From JANWWM01 sp046292465 (GTDB lineage Bacteria > Bacteroidota > Chlorobiia > Chlorobiales > Thermochlorobacteraceae): a DNA stretch of 64,000 nucleotides. Shown here one piece after another: positions 44,387 through 52,157 of the stretch (positions are counted from its first letter, which is position 1; each line of letters begins with the position of its first letter). The stretch covers positions 124,001-188,000 of the forward strand of contig JBKBRB010000004.1 of NCBI GenBank assembly GCA_046292465.1, in the 5' to 3' direction. The notes below the pieces were generated by a model. It did no database searches. It was not told the DNA's origin and saw only the letters and a program-made list of their open reading frames with translations. Made by a program: the position numbers and the translations under genes.

Positions 44387-45545
44387 GTTTCTCTTTTCGA
44401 TTAAACAAATATTTTGCCAACGCCACAAACATCCACGCGCTCGACCAGCGCATATACGGAATTTTATTCACCCCGCGCTTTGTGCGTTGATAATAAAAAT
44501 ATCCGCTTTCGTCTTGCATGTGGCGTAGCGTCCAATTCACGACGCGCTCGGCTAAGTCCATCTTCCCGAACCGCGTTAGCGTCAGAATGGATTGCGCCAC
44601 TGCCGTCGCATCTATCGGATAAAGACTTTTATCGTAGTATTTCGGCACTTCGCCGTTTTCAAAGAAATTCGCTTCGTAATACGCAATGCCTTTTTGCAGA
44701 GCCTCGTTAAAACTTTGGTCGCCCGAATACTTTTGGTAATCATCTAAACAGTCGAGCACATAGCCTGTGTGAAAATTATCTGCCCAAGTTCGTGCGTCGC
44801 CTTTTTTCGCGGCGTAAGCCCATGCGCCGTTCGGTTGCTGTTTTTTCACCACAAATGCCACGGTTTTGCGCGCTTCGTCAATCAAGGCTTGATTTTTCGT
44901 TACTGAATACACCTGCGCCAAAAGTCGCGCCCCTTTCATTGTCGCATTCAGCACCACTTGCTTATCTAATGGCGAGTATGAATAACAGAAGTTTTCGCCT
45001 TCAAATGTTTTGTTCAGGTCGTTCATTGTGAATCGGGTTGCGCTTTCGCACAGGTCAAATGCCTTTTGCGACCTTGTAATTTGGTAATACTCAAAGAGCG
45101 AATTGGTAATGAACCCTGTTGCCACAACCGTCGGCGTGAAGGCAGGAATCTTCGCATATCGCGCTTCCCAATCAAAATCGTAGCCCCAACACGCCCCTGA
45201 GTAGCCTTGCGACTGCATGCGCACAAGTTCCGATATAAGAAAGTCAAATTTTATACCATTGACTTTGCTCGGACAAACGTTCGCGAGATACGCATAGCCT
45301 TGTAAGCATAAGCCAAGTGTAACTGGATTATAGCCTTTGGTAATGCCAAGTAGTGGTCGCGTATTGATTGGTAGCCGCTTTATGACCTGCTGAAATCCCC
45401 AACGCAGCAGTTTGTTGTGATTTAGGAGGGGTAGTCGGAACAGCGGCGAAGTGAGTGCGTCATATGGGTCGTAGCCTCGATATGCTTCGCGCTCAATGTA
45501 GTCTTGCAATAAAAAGAGCCGCTCCAAAACAAAATCCGTTTTCAT
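44364..45545 (-). CDS. Alpha/alpha-toroid protein of the polysaccharide cluster
   Basis: A 393-residue soluble protein of repeated helical pairs with aromatic motifs (GACWGYDFDWEAR, PNGAWAYAAKKGDARTWADNFHTGYVLDCL, GYFYYQRTKRGVNKIPYMRWSSAWMFVAL). This is the pattern of (alpha/alpha)6 toroid glycosidase-like or polysaccharide-lyase-like enzymes and squalene-cyclase-like folds. Its 3' end overlaps the sugar-phosphate transferase gene by 23 bases, linking it to exopolysaccharide metabolism. I cannot name a reaction. The ATG at 45545 is preferred over one nine codons upstream. Confidence 0.75.
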   Translation of the reverse strand: MKTDFVLERLFLLQDYIEREAYRGYDPYDALTSPLFRLPLLNHNKLLRWGFQQVIKRLPINTRPLLGITKGYNPVTLGLCLQGYAYLANVCPSKVNGIKFDFLISELVRMQSQGYSGACWGYDFDWEARYAKIPAFTPTVVATGFITNSLFEYYQITRSQKAFDLCESATRFTMNDLNKTFEGENFCYSYSPLDKQVVLNATMKGARLLAQVYSVTKNQALIDEARKTVAFVVKKQQPNGAWAYAAKKGDARTWADNFHTGYVLDCLDDYQKYSGDQSFNEALQKGIAYYEANFFENGEVPKYYDKSLYPIDATAVAQSILTLTRFGKMDLAERVVNWTLRHMQDESGYFYYQRTKRGVNKIPYMRWSSAWMFVALAKYLFNRKEKHAESPIS

Positions 45546-45616
45546 TCTCACAGAGATGCTTCTACAAAGCAAGCGCGAAGTTACGATATTTTCTTGACTT
45601 TACCTTGCTCCAACAA

Positions 45617-45643
45617 AAAAGCCCTCTTGCGCAGAGGGCTTTT
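45617..45643 (-). terminator. Rho-independent terminator after crtP
   Basis: AAAAGCCCTCT pairs with AGAGGGCTTTT around a five-base loop, and on the minus strand is followed by a T-rich tract. It lies 25 bases past the crtP stop and ahead of the polysaccharide genes. Confidence 0.88.
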
Positions 45644-45667
45644 GAATAGAACGACAGTTTTCCTGTT

Positions 45668-47086
45668 TCAGACTTTGATGCCATGCCGAATCATCAATTC
45701 GCGTGCGGCGGCGTTGCCGGTTGAAACCGCACCTTCCATTGAATCATAAAAGCGATTTTTCGTGTAGCCGCCAGCCATAAAGAGGTTTTCAACTGGCGTT
45801 TTTTGCGTCGGTCGCTTGTGTTCAAGTCCGGGATAAGGCGCGTAGACGGATTGCGGCACGCGCACAATCGTATGCTTCAAAATTTTCGCGTCCTTAGCCG
45901 TTTCAGGGAACAAGTCTCTGACGCTGGCATCGACTTTGGCGATGATTTCTTCATCAGAAAGTTTGATGATTTCCTTTGCAGGTGCAACGCCGACTTGAAA
46001 ACGCGTCTTGCCTTTGTGCGACATTCCACGAAGCGTTGCGTATTCAGGCGTCGTCAGCGACATATCAGCATAGAATGGAATCACCCCATCGGGCGAAAAG
46101 AGAATGTTATCAATTGTTGTGATTTGTTTATCATACCACACCTGCACCGTTACCACCGGCACGCCCACGAACTCATCAATGTTTCGGAAAAATTGATGCG
46201 CGGATTTCAAATTTTCAGGCAACACTTTTTTCAGGTTGTGAACTGGCAGTGCAGTGATGTAGTAATCTGCCGTCAAGGTATCGCCGTTTTCCATTTTGAC
46301 GCCAGCAATTTTCTTGCCGTCGTAAATCAACGATTGCACTTTGCTCTCGCTGCGCACCGTTGCCCCTTTTTTGCGTAGATAATTCACTAATGGCATGATG
46401 AGGTAATCGCTTGGCGAGCCTTTGAGGAAGCCCATCATTGAGGCATTAGGACGACGCAGAAATTCGCCTGTTACGGCAAGCACGATGTTCGCCGAAAGTT
46501 CAGCAGGCGGCAAGAATTTGAGTGCGAGTGCCATCGGGAGAAACATCTTCTTCATCATTCGTTCGCTCAATCCTTGCTTTTCGTGCCACTCTTTGTAAGT
46601 CATGCCGTCTTGTGCTTCGTTGTATTTATCGCCACCGAAGAGAATCGGACCTAAGACTTTGGCAAATCTGAGCATTTCAGGAATGGAGAAATAGCCATTG
46701 CGGAACAGCGCGGGCGTTAAGTGAAACGGCGACGGCAAATTCCATGTGCGGAAGGTGAAGCGTTCGCCTTTGGAGAGCGTGTAGGTGAGCGCGTGTTCTT
46801 TCCAAAGAATTTTATCGTAAGTGCCGAGTTCTTTCATCAAGTCGTAGATTTCTTTGTATGCGCCGAAGAAGCAGTGCAAGCCTGTTTCTACCCAGTCGCC
46901 GTCTTTATCTTTCCAAGAAGATACTTTCCCGCCGAAGATGTCGCGCTTTTCGACAAGTTCAACCTGAAATCCTTTATCGACCAAGCGTTTTGCGGCGGAA
47001 AGCCCTGCCAACCCACCCCCTAAAATCAAAACTTTATTGCCGCCCGTCTTAACGCGAGGCGCGTCCAAAGTCATTGTATCGGTCAT
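45668..47086 (-). CDS. crtP: 15-cis-phytoene desaturase, CrtP type
   Basis: FAD-dependent plant/cyanobacterial-type carotenoid desaturase converting phytoene to zeta-carotene. The 472 residues show the dinucleotide-binding VLILGGGLAGLSAAKRL, GGKVSSWKDKDGDWVETGLHCFFGAY and a C-terminal FAD motif LFMAGGYTKNRFYDSMEGAVSTG. These correspond closely to phytoene desaturase rather than to bacterial CrtI. Green sulfur bacteria use this poly-cis route (CrtP, CrtQ, CrtH), while most other bacteria use CrtI, so the gene is the best lineage marker here. ZETA-carotene desaturase (CrtQ) is the closest alternative. No other carotenoid gene is adjacent, and a strong terminator follows. Confidence 0.87.
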   Translation of the reverse strand: MTDTMTLDAPRVKTGGNKVLILGGGLAGLSAAKRLVDKGFQVELVEKRDIFGGKVSSWKDKDGDWVETGLHCFFGAYKEIYDLMKELGTYDKILWKEHALTYTLSKGERFTFRTWNLPSPFHLTPALFRNGYFSIPEMLRFAKVLGPILFGGDKYNEAQDGMTYKEWHEKQGLSERMMKKMFLPMALALKFLPPAELSANIVLAVTGEFLRRPNASMMGFLKGSPSDYLIMPLVNYLRKKGATVRSESKVQSLIYDGKKIAGVKMENGDTLTADYYITALPVHNLKKVLPENLKSAHQFFRNIDEFVGVPVVTVQVWYDKQITTIDNILFSPDGVIPFYADMSLTTPEYATLRGMSHKGKTRFQVGVAPAKEIIKLSDEEIIAKVDASVRDLFPETAKDAKILKHTIVRVPQSVYAPYPGLEHKRPTQKTPVENLFMAGGYTKNRFYDSMEGAVSTGNAAARELMIRHGIKV

Positions 47087-47236
47087 TGTTTGTTACAAGT
47101 TTAGAAGTGATTTGTCTAAATGAAATGTGCTACGGCAACTAACCAAAAGAACAGATTGGAAGTTCAACCTCTTTGTCGAAAGATACAACGACGCTCACAA
47201 TGACCATGCGTGCTTGCCGTCATGCCGAGCAAAGCG

Positions 47237-47290
47237 TCAAGGCGCTAAGAATTGATAGCGAAGAATTGAGCATGCGCGTTCAACTCTTCA
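47237..47290. repeat. Degenerate copy of an intergenic repeat
   Basis: The 264-base gap between crtP and tRNA-Ile has no gene. It contains AAGAATTGATAGCGAAGAAT, close to AAGAGTTGATAGCGAATAAT at 36837-36856 behind purB, and GTCATGCCGAGCAAAGCG, which resembles REP-type repeat arms. The two sites look like members of one decayed intergenic repeat family. Confidence 0.45.
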
Positions 47291-47305
47291 CTCACTTGCG
47301 TATCT

Positions 47306-47337
47306 CTTGCAAAAGGACGTTTGGAGGGTTATTTTTG
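47306..47337 (+). promoter_or_regulatory. Bacteroidota-type promoter for tRNA-Ile2
   Basis: CTTG (47306-47309), 20 bases, then TATTTTTG (47330-47337). The predicted start is a few bases before the tRNA 5' end at 47351. Confidence 0.6.
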
Positions 47338-47350
47338 CGTCTCTTTTTCC

Positions 47351-47424
47351 GGTCCCTTAGCTCAGTTGGTCAGAGCAGGCGACTCATAATCGCTTGGTCG
47401 TAGGTTCAAGTCCTACAGGGACCA
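47351..47424 (+). tRNA. tRNA-Ile2 (CAT anticodon, lysidine-type)
   Basis: The acceptor stem GGTCCCT/AGGGACC, anticodon stem GGCGA/TCGCT around CTCATAA, and T arm GTAGGTTCAAGTCCTAC form a cloverleaf. The anticodon alone would read Met, but the D arm, anticodon arm and acceptor wording match E. coli tRNA-Ile2 rather than elongator tRNA-Met. The C34 is therefore probably converted to lysidine by TilS to read AUA. Confidence 0.82.
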
Positions 47425-47525
47425 CTTTTGACACACAGCACAGTTTGATAACACAGTCACTCATCGCTTGCGTTCACATTTTGTATTTTCCCTACGCTTT
47501 CACTCAACTTAAAATCATCTCAACT

Positions 47526-49355
47526 ATGTGTGGAATTGTCGGATATATCGGAACGCGCCAAGCCGTGCCGATTGTGCTTGAAGGCTTAAAGCGATTGGAA
47601 TATCGCGGTTACGATTCGGCAGGAATTGCGGTTTTGAACGGACGCTTGGACATTTACAAACGGGCCGGCAAAGTCGCCGACCTTGAACAAACGATTCCGA
47701 AGTTGCTTGAAGGCACGATTGGCATAGGACATACGCGCTGGGCAACGCACGGCGTTCCAAACGACATCAACGCACACCCACATTTCAGCACAGATGGCAC
47801 CATCGCCCTTATTCACAACGGCATTATTGAAAACTACGCCGCCATTCGCACCGAACTCCTACGCAAAGGACATGTTTTTCGTGGTCAGACCGATACCGAA
47901 GTGCTGGTGCATCTCATCGAGGAAATTTGGAAGGAAGCAGAATGCGATTTTGAAACCGCTGTCCGCCTTGCCTTGAAGCAAGTGGTCGGCACTTACGGCA
48001 TTTGCGTGATTTCGTCGCGTGAGCCTGATAAACTGATTGCGGCGCGCAACGGCAGTCCGCTCTTGTTCGGCGTCGGCGATGGGGAATACTTTTTGGGCTC
48101 GGACGCTTCGCCGCTTGTCCAACACACGCGCAAGGTGATTTACCTTTCGGACGGCGAAATGGTCATGATTACCAAAGACGGCTACACGGTCAAAACGATT
48201 GAAAATATCGAAATGCCCAAAGTCATTGACGAACTCACGTTCAGCATTGATGAAATTGAGAAAGGCGGCTACGAACACTTCATGCTCAAAGAAATTTTTG
48301 AACAGCCCGATGCAATTCTCAACTCCATGCGTGGACGCTTGCTGGTCAATGAAGGTTCGGTGCGCTTGGGCGGCATTTCGCAACATCTTGAACGGCTTCG
48401 CGCCTCGAAACGCATAATCATCGTTGCATGCGGCACAAGTTGGCATGCAGGGTTGGTCGGTGAGTATTTGATTGAAGAACTTGCGCGCATACCGGTTGAA
48501 GTGGAGTATGCGTCGGAGTTTCGTTATCGGAATCCGATTATCAATCAAGACGATGTAGTGCTGGCGATTTCACAATCAGGCGAAACGGCGGATACGCTTG
48601 CCGCCATTCGCGAAGCCAAATCGCGCGGCGCGTTGGTGCTGGGCATTTGTAACGTTGTTGGCTCGTCGATTGCTCGCGAAACCGATTGCGGTATCTACAC
48701 ACACGCCGGTCCTGAAATTGGTGTCGCCTCAACCAAAGCCTTTACGGCGCAAGTTACAGTTCTGACGCTTCTCGCGCTCGCGCTCGGCAAACGTCGCACG
48801 ATTTCGGACGCCGAAGCCAAAATGCTTGTCAACGAACTGCACAACATTCCCGACAAAGTGCGCGATATTTTGAAATTGAACGACGAAGTCAAACGGCTTG
48901 CGGCACTCTTCAAAGACGCGCGGAATTTTCTTTATCTCGGTCGTGGGGTAAATTTTCCCGTGGCTCTTGAAGGCGCGCTCAAACTCAAAGAAATTTCCTA
49001 TATCCACGCCGAAGGCTATCCCGCCGCCGAAATGAAACACGGTCCGATTGCCCTCATCGACGAAAATATGCCCGTCGTATTCATTGCCACAAAGGATAAC
49101 TCCTATCACAAAGTTGTGAGCAACATCGAGGAGGTCCGCAGTCGGAAAGGTCGCGTAATTGCGATTGCCACCGAAGGCGACGATGAAATTTCTCGCCTTG
49201 CCGAGTTCGTGATTCGCATTCCGAACACGCTCGATATGCTCTTGCCGCTTTTGACCTCGATACCGCTTCAACTTTTGGCGTATCACATTGCCGTCATGCG
49301 TGGGTGCAATGTCGACCAGCCGCGAAACTTGGCAAAGTCCGTTACAGTCGAGTGA
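47526..49355 (+). CDS. glmS: Glutamine-fructose-6-phosphate aminotransferase
   Basis: Makes glucosamine-6-phosphate for cell-wall and polysaccharide synthesis. The mature protein of 609 residues starts MCGIVGYIG, so C2 is the glutaminase nucleophile; RYRGYDSAGIAV-type wording (LEYRGYDSAGIAV) follows. Two SIS domains (CGTSWHAGLVGEYLIEEL, SQSGETADTLAAIREAK) and the C-terminal DQPRNLAKSVTVE complete the isomerase. I chose the ATG at 47526 because the nucleophile must be residue 2; an upstream frame to 47394 runs through the tRNA. No glmS riboswitch was seen in the 100 bases between tRNA and gene. Confidence 0.97.
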   Translation: MCGIVGYIGTRQAVPIVLEGLKRLEYRGYDSAGIAVLNGRLDIYKRAGKVADLEQTIPKLLEGTIGIGHTRWATHGVPNDINAHPHFSTDGTIALIHNGIIENYAAIRTELLRKGHVFRGQTDTEVLVHLIEEIWKEAECDFETAVRLALKQVVGTYGICVISSREPDKLIAARNGSPLLFGVGDGEYFLGSDASPLVQHTRKVIYLSDGEMVMITKDGYTVKTIENIEMPKVIDELTFSIDEIEKGGYEHFMLKEIFEQPDAILNSMRGRLLVNEGSVRLGGISQHLERLRASKRIIIVACGTSWHAGLVGEYLIEELARIPVEVEYASEFRYRNPIINQDDVVLAISQSGETADTLAAIREAKSRGALVLGICNVVGSSIARETDCGIYTHAGPEIGVASTKAFTAQVTVLTLLALALGKRRTISDAEAKMLVNELHNIPDKVRDILKLNDEVKRLAALFKDARNFLYLGRGVNFPVALEGALKLKEISYIHAEGYPAAEMKHGPIALIDENMPVVFIATKDNSYHKVVSNIEEVRSRKGRVIAIATEGDDEISRLAEFVIRIPNTLDMLLPLLTSIPLQLLAYHIAVMRGCNVDQPRNLAKSVTVE

Positions 49356-49420
49356 ATTAGGACGATGAATTGTGCAATGCTTAATTTGCCGTGTCTCATT
49401 AAGATTCAATTTTCACGACA

Positions 49421-51346
49421 ATGGAAAGCGTTGCGCGTTTTTTGATGGAAGTTGCGCCGTTCTCGCTTCTTTCCGATGAAGAGCGCGAAGCGGTTGCAAA
49501 AAAAATGCTTGTGGAGTATTTCCCGAAAGGTAGCGTGATTTTAAGGCGCGACCTCGACAAAGCCGAGTTTCTTTACATCGTGCGCAAAGGTCGAGTTCGC
49601 ATTACGCGCGGACGTAGTGGCGAAAACGAGCGACTCGTTTCGCTGTGCGGCGAAGGTGATAGTTTCGGCATTACCTCGCTCTTGGAAAATGAAGCCTTCA
49701 TCTTTAACGCCACCAGCGACGACGACACCATTTGCTACTTGCTCCCCAAAGCCGACTTCAAGCATCTTTACGACACGCATCAAAAAGTTGCGGATTATTT
49801 TTCGCCCACGCTTTCCGTTTCGCTTGCCAATGCTTATCAAATCGAGCGCGAACGGCTCTCGGTGCATAAGCAAAACGGCGAAGTTTCTTTGCTCTTTCAA
49901 AGCGTAGCGTCGCTTATCAAACGCCGCCCGATTGTTGGCACTCCTGAACTCACGGTGCGCGAAGCCGCCGAAATTATGACGCTCGAGCGCGTTGGCTCGC
50001 TTGTGATTTTAGGCGACGACGGCAAACCCGATGGCATTATCACCGATACCGACTTTCGCTCGAAAATTGTCGCACGCGGTCAAAGCATCAATCTTCCTGT
50101 TTCTGCGGTGATGTCGTCCCCTGTTATCACGATTGATTCCGAAGATTCCGTCATGAACGCGCTTATGCTCATGACACGGCGCCGCATTCATCACCTTTGT
50201 GTTGTGGAGCGTAAAGGCGATGTCGAGAAATTTCTCGGCGTCATTTCTGAACACGATTTAATGCTCATGCACGGCGTTAGTCCTGCCGCTGTTACCAAGA
50301 ATTTAGACCGCGAACAAACCGTCGAAGGCTTGCTTTCTGTGCGCATGCAAATGGACGCCGTCATTGATTCGCTCATTGCACAAGGCATGACCGCTAAACG
50401 GCTCACGCACATCATTACCTCGTTCAACGATAAACTCACCGAGCGCGTTTTGCAATTTGCCGAAGCGCGAATGGTTCAAGAAGGATTTGGAAAACCGCCC
50501 GTTCCTTTTGCTTGGATTGCTTTCGGTAGCGAAGGTCGTGAAGAACAAACCATCAGCACCGACCAAGATAACGGACTTGTTTTTGAGAATACCGCCAACG
50601 ATTCCGAAGTGCAATCCTACTTTCTGAAATTTGCGTCGTTTGTTGTAGAAGCTTTGGATAAAGTTGGATTTCCAAAGTGTAAAGGCAACATCATGGCAAC
50701 AAACCCTGAACTCTGCCAAAGCCTTTCGGGGTGGAAGAAAAATTTCTCGAAGTGGGTTCACTCTGCAAGCCCGAAGTCGCTACTCAATGCGTCGATTTTT
50801 TTCGACTTCCGCTCGATTTACGGCGAGGCGTCGCTCGTGGCTTCGTTGCGCCAACATCTTTTTTCAGAGATTGCACAGACGAAGCAGTTTCTTTTTTTCA
50901 TGACGCAGAACGCGCTTCAAACCAAACCGCCGCTCGGCTTCTTCGGCGCGTTCTTGCTTGAAGATTCAGGCGCGCATAAAAATCAATTCAACATCAAAGA
51001 ACGCGCACTTCGTCCGCTCGTCGATGGCGCACGGCTCTTATCGTTTCAAGCCAAAACGAATAGCGCGAACACATGGTCGCGCCTTGAAGTTGCCAAAGAG
51101 AAAGGTTTGATGCGCCAAACCCTTATGGACAATGTTATTGAAGCCTTTGATTTTATGATGACGCTTCGGCTCACACACCATAGCGAACAGCGTCGCAAGG
51201 GACTTGCACCCGATAACTTCATCGCGCCTGAACGTCTCACGCAAATTGAGCGCAATGCACTGAAAGAATCCTTCCGCGTGGTCGAAGAATTTCAAGCCGA
51301 ACTGCGCGATAAGTTTGCCGGCGGCGTTGCTATGACGATGGAATAA
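49421..51346 (+). CDS. cNMP-binding/CBS/DUF294 putative nucleotidyltransferase
   Basis: A 641-residue cytosolic signalling-type protein. A cyclic-nucleotide-binding domain (about 10-125, FPKGSVILRRDLDKAEFLYIV) is followed by a CBS pair (about 168-290, ERVGSLVILGDDGKPDGIITD). A polymerase-beta-like DUF294 nucleotidyltransferase (about 360-470, FGSEGREEQTISTDQDNGLV, with GS and Asp pair) and its C-terminal helical domain follow. The architecture is known in Bacteroidota and proteobacteria, but the substrate is not established. It begins 65 bases after glmS in the same direction. Confidence 0.9.
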   Translation: MESVARFLMEVAPFSLLSDEEREAVAKKMLVEYFPKGSVILRRDLDKAEFLYIVRKGRVRITRGRSGENERLVSLCGEGDSFGITSLLENEAFIFNATSDDDTICYLLPKADFKHLYDTHQKVADYFSPTLSVSLANAYQIERERLSVHKQNGEVSLLFQSVASLIKRRPIVGTPELTVREAAEIMTLERVGSLVILGDDGKPDGIITDTDFRSKIVARGQSINLPVSAVMSSPVITIDSEDSVMNALMLMTRRRIHHLCVVERKGDVEKFLGVISEHDLMLMHGVSPAAVTKNLDREQTVEGLLSVRMQMDAVIDSLIAQGMTAKRLTHIITSFNDKLTERVLQFAEARMVQEGFGKPPVPFAWIAFGSEGREEQTISTDQDNGLVFENTANDSEVQSYFLKFASFVVEALDKVGFPKCKGNIMATNPELCQSLSGWKKNFSKWVHSASPKSLLNASIFFDFRSIYGEASLVASLRQHLFSEIAQTKQFLFFMTQNALQTKPPLGFFGAFLLEDSGAHKNQFNIKERALRPLVDGARLLSFQAKTNSANTWSRLEVAKEKGLMRQTLMDNVIEAFDFMMTLRLTHHSEQRRKGLAPDNFIAPERLTQIERNALKESFRVVEEFQAELRDKFAGGVAMTME

Positions 51347-51380
51347 TACGATATAACAAGCCTCACAATCGTAATCTTGA

Positions 51381-52127
51381 TTACGCCCCTAACAGCAGTG
51401 CCTTGTTGTACTCCCAATTCATTTGCGCAATGTTCAAGACGGAAATGCTCATTGGACATTCGGCTTGGCAGGCTTCAGTGTTGGTGCAGTGTCCGAATCC
51501 TTCTTTATCCATTTGCTCAACCATCTTGACGACGCGCGCGTGCGCTTCGGCTCTGCCCTGTGGCAATTTTGCCAAGTGCGAAATTTTCGCAGCAGTAAAA
51601 AGCGCTGCGCTTCCGTTTTTGCATGTCGCTACACACGCACCACACCCAATACACGCCGCTGAATCAAACGCTGATTCGGCAACATCGTGCGGAATCAAAA
51701 TGCTGTTGGCTTCGGGCGCAGAGCCTGTGCTTGCTGAAATATATCCGCCTGCGGAAATGATGCGGTCAAAAGCACTTCGATCGATTTTCAAATCTTTGAT
51801 GACGGGAAATGCTTTGGCACGGAACGGCTCCACCGTTATCTCGTCGCCATCGTTGAACGAGCGAAGGTGAAGTTGGCAAGTTGTAATTCCGCCAATCGGT
51901 CCGTGAGCGCGTCCGTTAATCATCACGCCGCATGTGCCGCAAATGCCTTCGCGGCAGTCGTGGTCAAAAACGACGGGACGCTCGCCCTTCGTAACAAGTT
52001 GCTCGTTCAGCACATCGAGCATTTCCAAAAACGACATGTCTTTTTCCAAATTCTCGAGCGTATAGGTTTTGAACGCGCCTTGCGCGGTTGCAGATTCTTG
52101 TCGCCAGATATTGAGTTTGAGTTTCAT
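51381..52127 (-). CDS. sdhB: Succinate dehydrogenase iron-sulfur subunit
   Basis: Electron-transfer subunit with three clusters. In 248 residues the [2Fe-2S] ligands are C58, C63, C66 and C84 (DCREGICGTCG). The [4Fe-4S]/[3Fe-4S] ligands are C159, C162, C165, C169 (CIGCGACVATC) and C214, C220, C224. This is the single-cytochrome (type B) complex arrangement found in Bacteroidota. It is the last gene of sdhCAB, 30 bases after sdhA, with an AAGGAG ribosome-binding site. Confidence 0.95.
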   Translation of the reverse strand: MKLKLNIWRQESATAQGAFKTYTLENLEKDMSFLEMLDVLNEQLVTKGERPVVFDHDCREGICGTCGVMINGRAHGPIGGITTCQLHLRSFNDGDEITVEPFRAKAFPVIKDLKIDRSAFDRIISAGGYISASTGSAPEANSILIPHDVAESAFDSAACIGCGACVATCKNGSAALFTAAKISHLAKLPQGRAEAHARVVKMVEQMDKEGFGHCTNTEACQAECPMSISVLNIAQMNWEYNKALLLGA

Positions 52128-52157
52128 CGTTACTCCTTTTTCGCTTTGGGTTTCGTG

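Noticed and set aside
47351..47424. tRNA with CAT anticodon read as elongator tRNA-Met
   Set aside because: The D arm, anticodon stem GGCGA/TCGCT and acceptor stem follow tRNA-Ile2; Met assignment fits less well.
47425..47525. glmS ribozyme/riboswitch ahead of glmS
   Set aside because: The space is about 100 bases, none of the conserved glmS ribozyme core was recognised, and such elements are mainly known from Firmicutes.
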